Shown piece by piece: positions 26,304 through 35,560 of a stretch of 44,167 nt of DNA. Made by a program: the position numbers and the translations under genes. The stretch is taken from positions 1 to 44,167 of the forward strand of contig CANQZD010000045.1 in NCBI GenBank assembly GCA_947628275.1, given 5' to 3'. The DNA is from an uncultured Bacilli bacterium. Lineage in GTDB: Bacteria; Bacillota_I; Bacilli_A; RF39; UBA660. The notes under the pieces are model-generated. The model was not told the DNA's origin, searched no databases, and saw only the letters and a program-made list of their open reading frames with translations. Position 1 is the first letter of the stretch. Every line of letters starts with the position of its first letter.

Positions 26304-27182
26304 TTATTTACTTACTTTAACATTTTTATTTTCTAAACTTTGTGCTTCTAGCATTTCAAGTGATTTTTTATATTTTTCTCTTATCTTTTGCAATGTATCT
26401 TCACTTAAACATCTTTCAAAATTATTATTTAAAATAACTTCTTTATTAGAAACATCATAACACCCAATAATAAATTTGGAATCTAAACTATCTACTACTT
26501 TATCATCTATTATAATTTCTTTAGAAAAAACCTTAAACACTTCTTTATTTTCTAACAAATTCACATATTTAATTGGCAATCGAATTAAATATATTTTTTT
26601 AGCTTCATGCAAATTTTCTACTAAATTAATTGAATCAAGTTTTATAATTCTAGACTCATCTTCTATTAATAAACCATTTTTAAATACATTTTGAACAATA
26701 TCATTTTCACTTTCTAATTTTAGCATTTCATAACCTATATATTCATATTCTTTTTCAAAAAGAATATTTTCTAAAGGAACCGTCTCACAACGTTGATAAT
26801 ATAAATTTTTCATATAATCTATTTGATTAAGATATTTATTTTGCTTCTCATCAAAAAGCCATATTCCCTTTAAATCTTCTAAAGAAATTGCCCCAAGTTG
26901 ACCATCTTTTATTTTACTTTGTTCAACTTCTAATACAGGTCTTTTATCATAATAAAAAGTATTCTCGCCACCTTTAGTCCAAAATATTTCATTTGTATGA
27001 CCCCCAGCTAATTTACCATTTTTAGGTCTTACATATCCACAAAGCAAAATATCTTCAATTTGATCTAAACCAGTAACTCTATAAACGGAAGAAGATGATG
27101 TTGCCATAGCATATAAAATATTTTTACCAAATGCCAAATCATTTTTAAAAACCCGATTTTTTGACTCTTTTATTCTATCCAT
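26304..27182 (-). CDS. Orphan protein of unknown family
   Basis: Intact ORF; YRVTGLDQIEDILLCGYVRPKNGKLAGGHTNEIFWTKGGENTFYYDKRPVLEVE block. Confidence 0.8.
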   Translation of the reverse strand: MDRIKESKNRVFKNDLAFGKNILYAMATSSSSVYRVTGLDQIEDILLCGYVRPKNGKLAGGHTNEIFWTKGGENTFYYDKRPVLEVEQSKIKDGQLGAISLEDLKGIWLFDEKQNKYLNQIDYMKNLYYQRCETVPLENILFEKEYEYIGYEMLKLESENDIVQNVFKNGLLIEDESRIIKLDSINLVENLHEAKKIYLIRLPIKYVNLLENKEVFKVFSKEIIIDDKVVDSLDSKFIIGCYDVSNKEVILNNNFERCLSEDTLQKIREKYKKSLEMLEAQSLENKNVKVSK

Positions 27183-27191
27183 GGTTTCTCC

Positions 27192-27593
27192 TTAATTATC
27201 ACTTTTAGTATTAATACTCATTGGGATACTAATATTCCCGTTAGCGTCTTTTATCCACACATAATATTTTTTATACTGATAAATAGAAATAGTTGCAACA
27301 TTATTATCTACTTTCTTCCAACATAAAGAATTAGTGCTAGGATTACTTTTAGTTGATTTAACACAATACGAAACCGTATCACCAGACATCGTAATTTTTA
27401 ACTTATTATTTTCAATATCTAAAGACTCAATTTTAGCATTCATATCATCTTCTAATTTAACAAAATATGAATCACTTTCATTATTTATAGGTAACAGACT
27501 ACTTGCGCAAATAAACGAAAACACACACAATATTATTACCCCCACAACAATTATAAATGTAATTTGATTATCATCTTTATTTATCTTTTTCAT
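27192..27593 (-). CDS. Small membrane-anchored extracytoplasmic protein, unknown
   Basis: N-terminal TM followed by beta-rich domain; 4-nt ATGA overlap with the P-ATPase gene. Confidence 0.7.
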   Translation of the reverse strand: MKKINKDDNQITFIIVVGVIILCVFSFICASSLLPINNESDSYFVKLEDDMNAKIESLDIENNKLKITMSGDTVSYCVKSTKSNPSTNSLCWKKVDNNVATISIYQYKKYYVWIKDANGNISIPMSINTKSDN

Positions 27594-30205
27594 CTCTTAA
27601 CCTCCGTATAATCTTTAAAAAATTTATTATATAACGGTTTTACTAATTCCTCTAAAACAAAAACCCCAAAACAGATTCCTAACATTACTAATACACTTTT
27701 AAATTTTAAACCGCTAACAATAAAGAACTTAGATAATCCTGTTGTTAAAACTAAAATTTGAATTATTATAAGTCCTACTAAACTTATTATTAAACGTTTA
27801 TTTTCCAAAAATTTTTTATTAAACACTGGTTTTTTTAAATTCTTACAAGATAATGAATACAATAATTCATTTGCTATTAAATAAATAAACATTAAAGACC
27901 CAGCATAACTTGCATCATAATTATTAGCATAATATAAGAATAATATTATCATAATTGCTGATTTAAAAAGAGCACTTATAATAATTTTAGCATTTAAAAA
28001 CGGAGTAAAAAAACTAGAATTAGATCTATTACATGGCATATCTTCCATTATATCATCATCAGATTTTTCAAAAGCCAACATGATGGCTGGAATAGAATCT
28101 GTTACTAAATTAATCCATAAAAGTTGTAACGTCGTAAACATTTCCATATTTAAAAGCATTGATACAAACACTAAAATTACTTCAACTATATTCCCTGCTA
28201 ATAAGTACAAAATAACTTTTTTGATATTTGCCGTTATTCTTCTTCCTTCTTCAACTCCATCAACAATAGTTGAAAAACTATCATCAACCAAAATACAATC
28301 AGCGACTTTTTTAACAACTTCCGTTCCCGTTATTCCCATGCCTATTCCAATATCAGCTTTTTGAATTGCTGGGGCATCATTTACTCCATCACCAGTCATT
28401 GCTACTACATATCCTTGCTGTTGTAAAGCTTCAACAATTCTTAACTTAGTATTTGGACTAATTCTAGCATAAACTTGATAATACTTTACGGCTTCAACAA
28501 GCTCATCATCAGTCATTTTATCAACAAATTTTCCTTCTATTGCCATATCATCACTATCAATAATATTGACTGATTTTGCAATAGCAATAGCTGTATTAAT
28601 ACTATCGCCAGTTATCATCACTGGTTTTAAACCTGCCTTATGACAAATTGCAATTGCATTTAAAACACTATCTCTTGGTGGATCCATCATTCCAATTAAA
28701 CCAATAAAAATCATATCATGTTCTGGATTATTAACATTCTCATCTTTATAAGCAAAAGCCAGTAATCTTAAAGATTGAGCAGATTGCTCTTTTTCTATAT
28801 CAAATATCTTTTGCCGATATTCTTTAGTCATCACCAATTTTTTACCATTTATTATATAATGTGAACAATTATTAATAACCGAATCTAAACTACCTTTAGT
28901 AAATGAATAAACTTTATCTTCTAATTGATTTACGGTACTCATCATTTTTCGGTCAGAATCAAAAGGATATTCTTTTATTCTTTTATACTTATTAACAACG
29001 TTATTATTAATTTTCTCTAAATACTTATATATTGAAACTTCAGTTTCATCGCCAATATATATATCATTATTTTTAGTAACATTTTGACAATTACAAGCAC
29101 AATTGCTAAGTAATTGTAAATTAGGAATATCATCAGTATCAGTATACAGCTTATCATTAACATATATTCTTTTAACTACCATTTTATTTTGGGTGATTGT
29201 CCCTGTTTTATCTGAGCAAATAATATCAGTTGAACCCAATGTCTCAACCGAAGCCATTTTTCTAATAATAACATTCTTTTTAGCCATTGCTGTCATACCT
29301 AAAGATAAAATAATCGTAATTATCGAAGACAATCCTTCTGGAATAGCCGCTACAGCTAAAGATATTGACAACATTAAAATATCAAAAAAATCATTTTTCT
29401 TAATTAAACCAATTATTAACATCACCACAATAATCGCTAATATTATATAAGTTAGTACTTTACTAATTTGATTAATCTTCTTTTGTAAAGGAGTTAAATC
29501 ACTTTTCTTATCAATTAGACTAGTTGCTATTTTACCAAGTTCAGTTTTCATACCCGTAGAAGTAACTACTACAAAAGCATGACCATTTGTCACATTACAA
29601 CCAGCAAAGACCATATTTTTCCTGTCATATAACTCTTTTTCTTCATTAATATTCTTGTTATCTTTCTTTATAGATTTCGATTCACCAGTAAGTGTCGATT
29701 CATTTACCTCTAAACTTTCTGAAGTAATTACTCTAGCATCAGCCGAAACATAGTCTCCCGCTTCTAACTCTAAAATATCACCAACAACAACATTTCGTAC
29801 ATCAATTGACTTTTTTAGGCCATTTCTTATAACATAATTATTAGTAACAAACATTTTATTCAATTCTTGAATAGCCACATCAGCTTTTTTTTCTTGAATA
29901 AAACTTAATATGGCATTTATTATAACAATTACAATTATAATAATTGAATCAATATAAGACTCATTTCGAACATAAGAAACAAAACTTGAAAATAAAGAAG
30001 CACAAATTAATAAAATAATCATAAAATCATTAAATTGATTAAAAAATAATACCAAGTTAGATTTTTTCTTTTTCTCTGCTAATTTATTTTCTCCATCTTT
30101 TAATAACCTTTTTTCAGCTTCTGCATCTGTTAAACCTTTTTCACTTGTTCCTAATCTTTTATAAAGTTCTTCAACTTTTTCATTATATACATTTTCTTTT
30201 TTCAT
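27590..30205 (-). CDS. P-type Ca2+-transporting-like ATPase (P2 type)
   Basis: CSDKTGTITQNKM, TGESKSIKKD, MTGDGVNDAPAIQKADIGIGMG, PEGLSSI. Confidence 0.94.
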   Translation of the reverse strand: MKKENVYNEKVEELYKRLGTSEKGLTDAEAEKRLLKDGENKLAEKKKKSNLVLFFNQFNDFMIILLICASLFSSFVSYVRNESYIDSIIIIVIVIINAILSFIQEKKADVAIQELNKMFVTNNYVIRNGLKKSIDVRNVVVGDILELEAGDYVSADARVITSESLEVNESTLTGESKSIKKDNKNINEEKELYDRKNMVFAGCNVTNGHAFVVVTSTGMKTELGKIATSLIDKKSDLTPLQKKINQISKVLTYIILAIIVVMLIIGLIKKNDFFDILMLSISLAVAAIPEGLSSIITIILSLGMTAMAKKNVIIRKMASVETLGSTDIICSDKTGTITQNKMVVKRIYVNDKLYTDTDDIPNLQLLSNCACNCQNVTKNNDIYIGDETEVSIYKYLEKINNNVVNKYKRIKEYPFDSDRKMMSTVNQLEDKVYSFTKGSLDSVINNCSHYIINGKKLVMTKEYRQKIFDIEKEQSAQSLRLLAFAYKDENVNNPEHDMIFIGLIGMMDPPRDSVLNAIAICHKAGLKPVMITGDSINTAIAIAKSVNIIDSDDMAIEGKFVDKMTDDELVEAVKYYQVYARISPNTKLRIVEALQQQGYVVAMTGDGVNDAPAIQKADIGIGMGITGTEVVKKVADCILVDDSFSTIVDGVEEGRRITANIKKVILYLLAGNIVEVILVFVSMLLNMEMFTTLQLLWINLVTDSIPAIMLAFEKSDDDIMEDMPCNRSNSSFFTPFLNAKIIISALFKSAIMIILFLYYANNYDASYAGSLMFIYLIANELLYSLSCKNLKKPVFNKKFLENKRLIISLVGLIIIQILVLTTGLSKFFIVSGLKFKSVLVMLGICFGVFVLEELVKPLYNKFFKDYTEVKR

Positions 30206-30223
30206 ACTTTTCCCTCTTTACTT

Positions 30224-30412
30224 TTAATGAATAAAATAAGATGCAATAAATAAAATAATTACAAATAGTAAAATAAATATGGCAATTATTGTTCCAATAT
30301 TTATAAAAATATAATATTTATGACTCCTCATCAATAAACCACAATTCCGGCAAAAAACATCGCCTTCTCGATTTAAAGATTTACAATTATAACAATTTTT
30401 CATACTCATCAC
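30224..30412 (-). CDS. Small zinc-ribbon membrane protein
   Basis: CYNCKSLNREGDVFCRNCG (two CxxC) followed by one TM helix. Confidence 0.8.
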   Translation of the reverse strand: MMSMKNCYNCKSLNREGDVFCRNCGLLMRSHKYYIFINIGTIIAIFILLFVIILFIASYFIH

Positions 30413-31513
30413 TCACAATCTTGCCTTTATTAGTTCAATTATTTCTTTACTGCTTTGCAAACAATTATTATCATGTAAATAAAAATCATGAATTGCTTCA
30501 GCAATTGTCTCATCAGCTATTAGCACATCATTTTCATCTTTAACCCCAGCATATTTAGAAATTGTTAAAGCAAATTCATCAAGATTTAAATTAGTCATAT
30601 ATTTACTATTATAATTATTTAAAGCTTGAGTAACAATTTTCCTAGAAAAATCCCCCGTTTCATAATTTTTTACTACTTCATTAATTTTATCTTCATTTTC
30701 TTTAGTAACAAAAGTAATATTTTCTAAACCATTTTCTCTTAAAAAAATTACAAAAGTTATATAATGACCTAATTCATGAGAAATAGCTGATTCCCAAGTT
30801 GCATCCTTAACATACCAATCTTCTCCAACAACCCTTTCCAAAGAATTATTCATAATTTCTTCATTTAAAAAATAATAACTATTTAATAATATCTGAGTTT
30901 TATTTACTTTATTATATTTTGTTATATCTTCACTCGGATTTACAAATTGATACATTGGTTGAAAATAAGCAATATATTCTGATTTAGTTTTAGCATTAGT
31001 AATAGAAATATTAGTTAATGCTCCCTTTATATTAGGAAACAAATTATACATTTTATCAATAACCATTTTTATTTTTTCTGCTTCATTATAACTTATATCA
31101 CAAAAACTAACATCCGCTATTAAATAAGAACTTTCAAGTTCATTTTCTAGACTTAAAGTTTCAAGATCATTAGAGCACTTAAAATTTTGATGTTTTAAAT
31201 CATCTCTTATAATTTTAGTCGCGTCTTCTAAACTATTTATCTTTTTTTTATTATAAATATTATCATTTTTAATAATTGCTGTATTATATCCATAAACATA
31301 ACTATCAATCTGTCTTTTAACATAATATAGAGGTTTAAATATATCATCTTTTCTAACTATTCCTACTAATATAAATGAAATACCAGCCAATAAAACCAAA
31401 GTTATCATTATCGAAAATCGAGCATTTTTTTTTACTCCAGCTCCCTTTAAAATATTTTCAACATTTTCTTTATCTTTTAAAAATTTATACCCTTGGCTGT
31501 CCAATATCCACAT
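30413..31513 (-). CDS. Membrane-anchored HELGH protein (putative zincin-like metallopeptidase); 5' end probably frameshifted
   Basis: TM segment near N-terminus, WESAISHELGHYITF (HExxH at about 30764-30778). Annotated start MWILDSQ has no SD; see zinc-ribbon ORF 31477-31578. Confidence 0.65.
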   Translation of the reverse strand: MWILDSQGYKFLKDKENVENILKGAGVKKNARFSIMITLVLLAGISFILVGIVRKDDIFKPLYYVKRQIDSYVYGYNTAIIKNDNIYNKKKINSLEDATKIIRDDLKHQNFKCSNDLETLSLENELESSYLIADVSFCDISYNEAEKIKMVIDKMYNLFPNIKGALTNISITNAKTKSEYIAYFQPMYQFVNPSEDITKYNKVNKTQILLNSYYFLNEEIMNNSLERVVGEDWYVKDATWESAISHELGHYITFVIFLRENGLENITFVTKENEDKINEVVKNYETGDFSRKIVTQALNNYNSKYMTNLNLDEFALTISKYAGVKDENDVLIADETIAEAIHDFYLHDNNCLQSSKEIIELIKARL

Positions 31514-31578
31514 TTATAACAAAAATTATCATCATTTTCTATCTCTGTTGCATTACAATTTTTATTTAAGCATTTCAT
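31477..31578 (-). CDS. Zinc-ribbon fragment, apparent N-terminus of the HELGH protein in another frame
   Basis: MKCLNKNCNATEIENDDNFCYKCGYWTAKGINF*, AGGTGG SD and promoter-like TATAAT upstream. Confidence 0.65.
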   Translation of the reverse strand: MKCLNKNCNATEIENDDNFCYKCGYWTAKGINF

Positions 31579-31704
31579 TTAAACCACCTATTATAAAACA
31601 ATTATAACACTAGTTTCACACAGGAAGTCAATAACAAATTAAAAACACCCAAAGTCCTTTACTAATTATTATAAAAAAAGATAGACTTATCAACTATAAA
31701 TTAT

Positions 31705-34700
31705 CTATTCATTTTCATAAGTTAATAAGTCTCTAATATCTTTTTCAGTTAAATTTTTAATAAATGAGCCATCATCTGTACCATCTTCAATTAATTTATC
31801 ACTTAATATTTTCTTTCTTTCTTGTAAATCTAAAATTCTTTCTTCAATTGTATTTTTACAAATAATTTTAATCACATCAACCACTTTAGTTTGACCAATC
31901 CGATGTGTCCGATCAGTAGCTTGATTTTCTACTTGAGGATTCCACCATAAATCTAGATGAATAACTACATCAGCACTCGTTAAATTAAGACCAGTTCCAC
32001 CACTTTTTAACATAATTAAAAATACATTAGTATCATCATGATTAAAAGCCTTAACTAATTCTAATCTCGTTTTACTTTTTACATCACCAGCAATTGTATA
32101 ACTTGTAATTCCATTTTTATCAAACTCTTTTTTAACAATTTCTAAGGCTGTTTTAAAACTAGTAAATAACAATATTTTATGACCATTTAAAATACATTCT
32201 TTAACAACTTTAATTAATTCCTCAATCTTACTAGAATTCTTTTCATAATCTGGAAAAAGAATAGCTGGGGTTATACAAATCTGTCTTAACTTCGTAAGTA
32301 AGCTTAAAATAATCATTTTATTTTTAATAAATCCCCCATTTTCAATAGCCTTATTCATTAACAAATTAGCTTCAGCAACAGCAGCTGCATAAATTTTCTT
32401 TTGTTCTTCTTCCAAATCAACTATAATAGTATTTTCAATTTTATCAGGTAATTCCTTAGCCACATCACTCTTTTTTCTTCTAAGTAAAAAAGGTTTAATT
32501 TGTTTTTTTAAATTACCTAACAACTCTTTTACTTCATCATCAAAATCTTCTTTCATTTTATACTTTTGACTAAAATTAGTAATATTTCCTAAAAAACCTG
32601 GCATAATAAAATCAAAAATATTCCATAATTCAATAACTGAATTTTCAATTGGTGTTCCCGTTAAAGCGATTTTAGTAACAGCATTAATTTTCTTAACCGT
32701 TTTAGAAATATCAGTCATCGGATTTTTAATTGCTCCAGCTTCATCAATTATCATAGCTTTAAAATCTAAAGCTTGATAAAAATCATAATCTTCTTTTAAT
32801 AATCCATAACTAGTAATATAAATATTACCATCATACTTTTTTAAAGCTTCTAATCGTTGATTTTTAATCCCAGCAAAAACCTGATACTTCATTTCTGGTC
32901 CAAACTTATTAAATTCTTCTTCCCAATTATAAACTAATGAAGTCGGGACAACAATTAAAACTTTATCATCTTTTTCTAATATTTTTCTTAAAAAGACAAT
33001 CGTTTGAAAAGATTTCCCTAAGCCCATTTCATCTGCTAAAATACCCCCAAAACCACATTTATATATTGTATAAAGCCATTTTACACCCTCAACTTGATAA
33101 TCTCTTAACCGCTCTTTTTCATCTTTAGTAAACTCTACTTTACAATTTTTATATTCTTTAAAATTATTAATAAAAAGATTAAAAGAATCATCAGTTTCAA
33201 TAATATTAGATTTAGCTTTTATACTATCTAAATAAAGAGCTCTAAATTTAGGAATTTTCCCATCTAATTCATCAGTTAATTGTAATTCTTCTTTTAAATT
33301 TTCTAATTCTTTTATCTCATCACTACCAATATCAATAATATCTCCACTTTTTAACCGATAATATTTTTTCTTTTGTTTTAAAGAAGCAAAAATATTTATT
33401 AATTCATTTTCTTCTACACCTTCTAAAGCTAAATGATAATTTAAAATCTGATTCATGCCTAAATGAAAAGTTGAAGATACTTTAGGCTTTCTAATAATAT
33501 CAGTTTCCTTTAACTTTTCTGAAGTATAAACTGGATATTTACTACTAAGTTCTTCTAAACCAACTTCTAAAAATAAAACCATATCATCAATATCTTCTAA
33601 TATAATATTATCTTTTTGCAATTTAAAACCGTATTTTAATATTTCCTCAAAACAACTATTTTCAAATTCTCTATCTCGTAAAATTACTTCATCATCTTTA
33701 AGCTTCGTATATAAAACTTCATATTCATCATAAAGAAAAACTATTTTAGCTGAAATATAATCACTTTCTAAATCAAAATAATAACTTACTTTAGGCTCTT
33801 TAGATATAACTAAATTAGTTACTGAAGAATCAATTTTAATTTGTTTTTTTAAAAACGGTAGCAAATAATTTTTAAAATTTAAAAACTGTTGTTCATCAAA
33901 CAATAACTCATTTAAATTATTATTTTTTAATTCACTATATAATTTTCTTTCTTTATAATTCAAATGATAAATATTATTTTGATACCATATATATTCAAAA
34001 TCTCTTGTTAATAAATAAGCATCATTATAATTACATTGCAAATTTAAACGATAATACTTATCTTCTTTAGTAAGCAATGCGTCGAAGAAAAAACCATTTT
34101 TAATTTTAACTTTTTTATTTAGATTATCAATTTCAATTTCTTCTTCTTTTTCTAAATATTGCTTTAAAATATTATCATCCATTTTAAAATCTCTTAAATT
34201 AGCATAATTAAAAGTTCTTTCTAAATAACGCAGAAAATCCTCATCTTTTTTAGAAAAATAATACTTATCAGGATCATAAGTAAAAGATATTCCAAAACTA
34301 TATTTTTCTTCATTATAATAAGCCTGTAAAAAATCCCAAAACTTTTTATTTAAAACATACAATTTATCATCACCAATTTTAACCTTCAAATTGGTTTCAA
34401 TTCTATTACCCCGATAACTAGAATAAAAATTTAAATTTAACGATGCTCTTAATTGTAATTGTTTTTTTACTCCCAAAGATTTAGAATTATAATTATTTTT
34501 TAAACGATTCAAAAACAATTTACTTTTTTCTTCTAATTTAAACTTAGTTGTTCCTGTTTCAAATATTTCATTACTATAACTAATTAAACATGCCGCTAAA
34601 TGTTCACAAGAATGAAAATGATAAAATTTTGAACAATCACAAAAAAAACGAAAACGATTTTGATTTTTTAAAATATGAACATTATAATCTACCCGATAAT

Positions 34701-34842
34701 TATATACTACAAAAATAAAATGCTTTCCACTATTATTAGTATATGGTTCATCCATATAAATATTATCTTCATCATATTCTAAGCCTAATTCATAATCGTC
34801 TTTATTAACAATTTGTAATATTAACTTTTCAATGTTATTCAA
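31705..34842 (-). CDS. SNF2-family helicase with N-terminal SWIM zinc finger
   Basis: FFCDCSKFYHFHSCEHLAA (CxC..CxH); ILADEMGLGKSFQTI; DEAGAIKN; HRIGQTKVVDVIKII. Confidence 0.94.
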   Translation of the reverse strand: MNNIEKLILQIVNKDDYELGLEYDEDNIYMDEPYTNNSGKHFIFVVYNYRVDYNVHILKNQNRFRFFCDCSKFYHFHSCEHLAACLISYSNEIFETGTTKFKLEEKSKLFLNRLKNNYNSKSLGVKKQLQLRASLNLNFYSSYRGNRIETNLKVKIGDDKLYVLNKKFWDFLQAYYNEEKYSFGISFTYDPDKYYFSKKDEDFLRYLERTFNYANLRDFKMDDNILKQYLEKEEEIEIDNLNKKVKIKNGFFFDALLTKEDKYYRLNLQCNYNDAYLLTRDFEYIWYQNNIYHLNYKERKLYSELKNNNLNELLFDEQQFLNFKNYLLPFLKKQIKIDSSVTNLVISKEPKVSYYFDLESDYISAKIVFLYDEYEVLYTKLKDDEVILRDREFENSCFEEILKYGFKLQKDNIILEDIDDMVLFLEVGLEELSSKYPVYTSEKLKETDIIRKPKVSSTFHLGMNQILNYHLALEGVEENELINIFASLKQKKKYYRLKSGDIIDIGSDEIKELENLKEELQLTDELDGKIPKFRALYLDSIKAKSNIIETDDSFNLFINNFKEYKNCKVEFTKDEKERLRDYQVEGVKWLYTIYKCGFGGILADEMGLGKSFQTIVFLRKILEKDDKVLIVVPTSLVYNWEEEFNKFGPEMKYQVFAGIKNQRLEALKKYDGNIYITSYGLLKEDYDFYQALDFKAMIIDEAGAIKNPMTDISKTVKKINAVTKIALTGTPIENSVIELWNIFDFIMPGFLGNITNFSQKYKMKEDFDDEVKELLGNLKKQIKPFLLRRKKSDVAKELPDKIENTIIVDLEEEQKKIYAAAVAEANLLMNKAIENGGFIKNKMIILSLLTKLRQICITPAILFPDYEKNSSKIEELIKVVKECILNGHKILLFTSFKTALEIVKKEFDKNGITSYTIAGDVKSKTRLELVKAFNHDDTNVFLIMLKSGGTGLNLTSADVVIHLDLWWNPQVENQATDRTHRIGQTKVVDVIKIICKNTIEERILDLQERKKILSDKLIEDGTDDGSFIKNLTEKDIRDLLTYENE

Positions 34843-34857
34843 AAATTTACCTCCCTT

Positions 34858-35517
34858 TTATTTTTTCTTTCTAGCTAATATTTGATACTCACTTTTTAAT
34901 TTTTCTAAATCACTATTTTCTTTCTCATCAGCTAATATTATTATTCCCAAAAAAATCCCATTTAAAAGCAAATAAGTTATAGTGTCTAAAATAGCGTCTC
35001 CTCTACTTTCTAATTCATTTTGATATATAGCTTTTTCTTTATTTAAAATTTGAATATTATAAGTTGGATAATTATTTGCTTCATCAATTGTCTCACTATA
35101 AACTGGAAATTCTGATTCTTTAGTTAAATATTCATTCAAAAGTTTTGGATTACTTACAATATCTTTAATATCTTCTTCTTTAATATTTTGATAAGAATAA
35201 ACACAACGCATCTGACGATATAATCCCTCACTTGTTTTTTCCCAAGCCGTATTATATAAAACTAATAACTTTACATCTTTATAACCATTTAAAGTCTTTT
35301 TTTCTATATCTAACATTGGTTTAGTTTTTTCATCATCTTCATTAACATTTTCAATAGCTGGAACATAATACCTTAACATATCCTCAGTAAAAGGAGTCAT
35401 ATGATTGCTTTTAAAAAGTAAATAAGTTGCTGCAACTAAGCCAATTTTAGAACAACCAGATATCTTTTTTAATTTTTCACGATATTTAATTTCCTTTTTC
35501 ATTTCATCTAAAGTCAT
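34858..35517 (-). CDS. Uncharacterised protein with predicted C-terminal TM segment
   Basis: Intact ORF; Met at 35517 has GAAGG upstream and is preferred to 35535. Confidence 0.7.
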   Translation of the reverse strand: MTLDEMKKEIKYREKLKKISGCSKIGLVAATYLLFKSNHMTPFTEDMLRYYVPAIENVNEDDEKTKPMLDIEKKTLNGYKDVKLLVLYNTAWEKTSEGLYRQMRCVYSYQNIKEEDIKDIVSNPKLLNEYLTKESEFPVYSETIDEANNYPTYNIQILNKEKAIYQNELESRGDAILDTITYLLLNGIFLGIIILADEKENSDLEKLKSEYQILARKKK

Positions 35518-35560
35518 TATCGAGCCTTCTTTCATAATTTTTTATTATATTAAATTAAAC

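Noticed and set aside
28080-29450. Plus-strand ORFs 28080-28364 and 29103-29450
   Set aside because: Antisense to the P-type ATPase gene with all diagnostic motifs.
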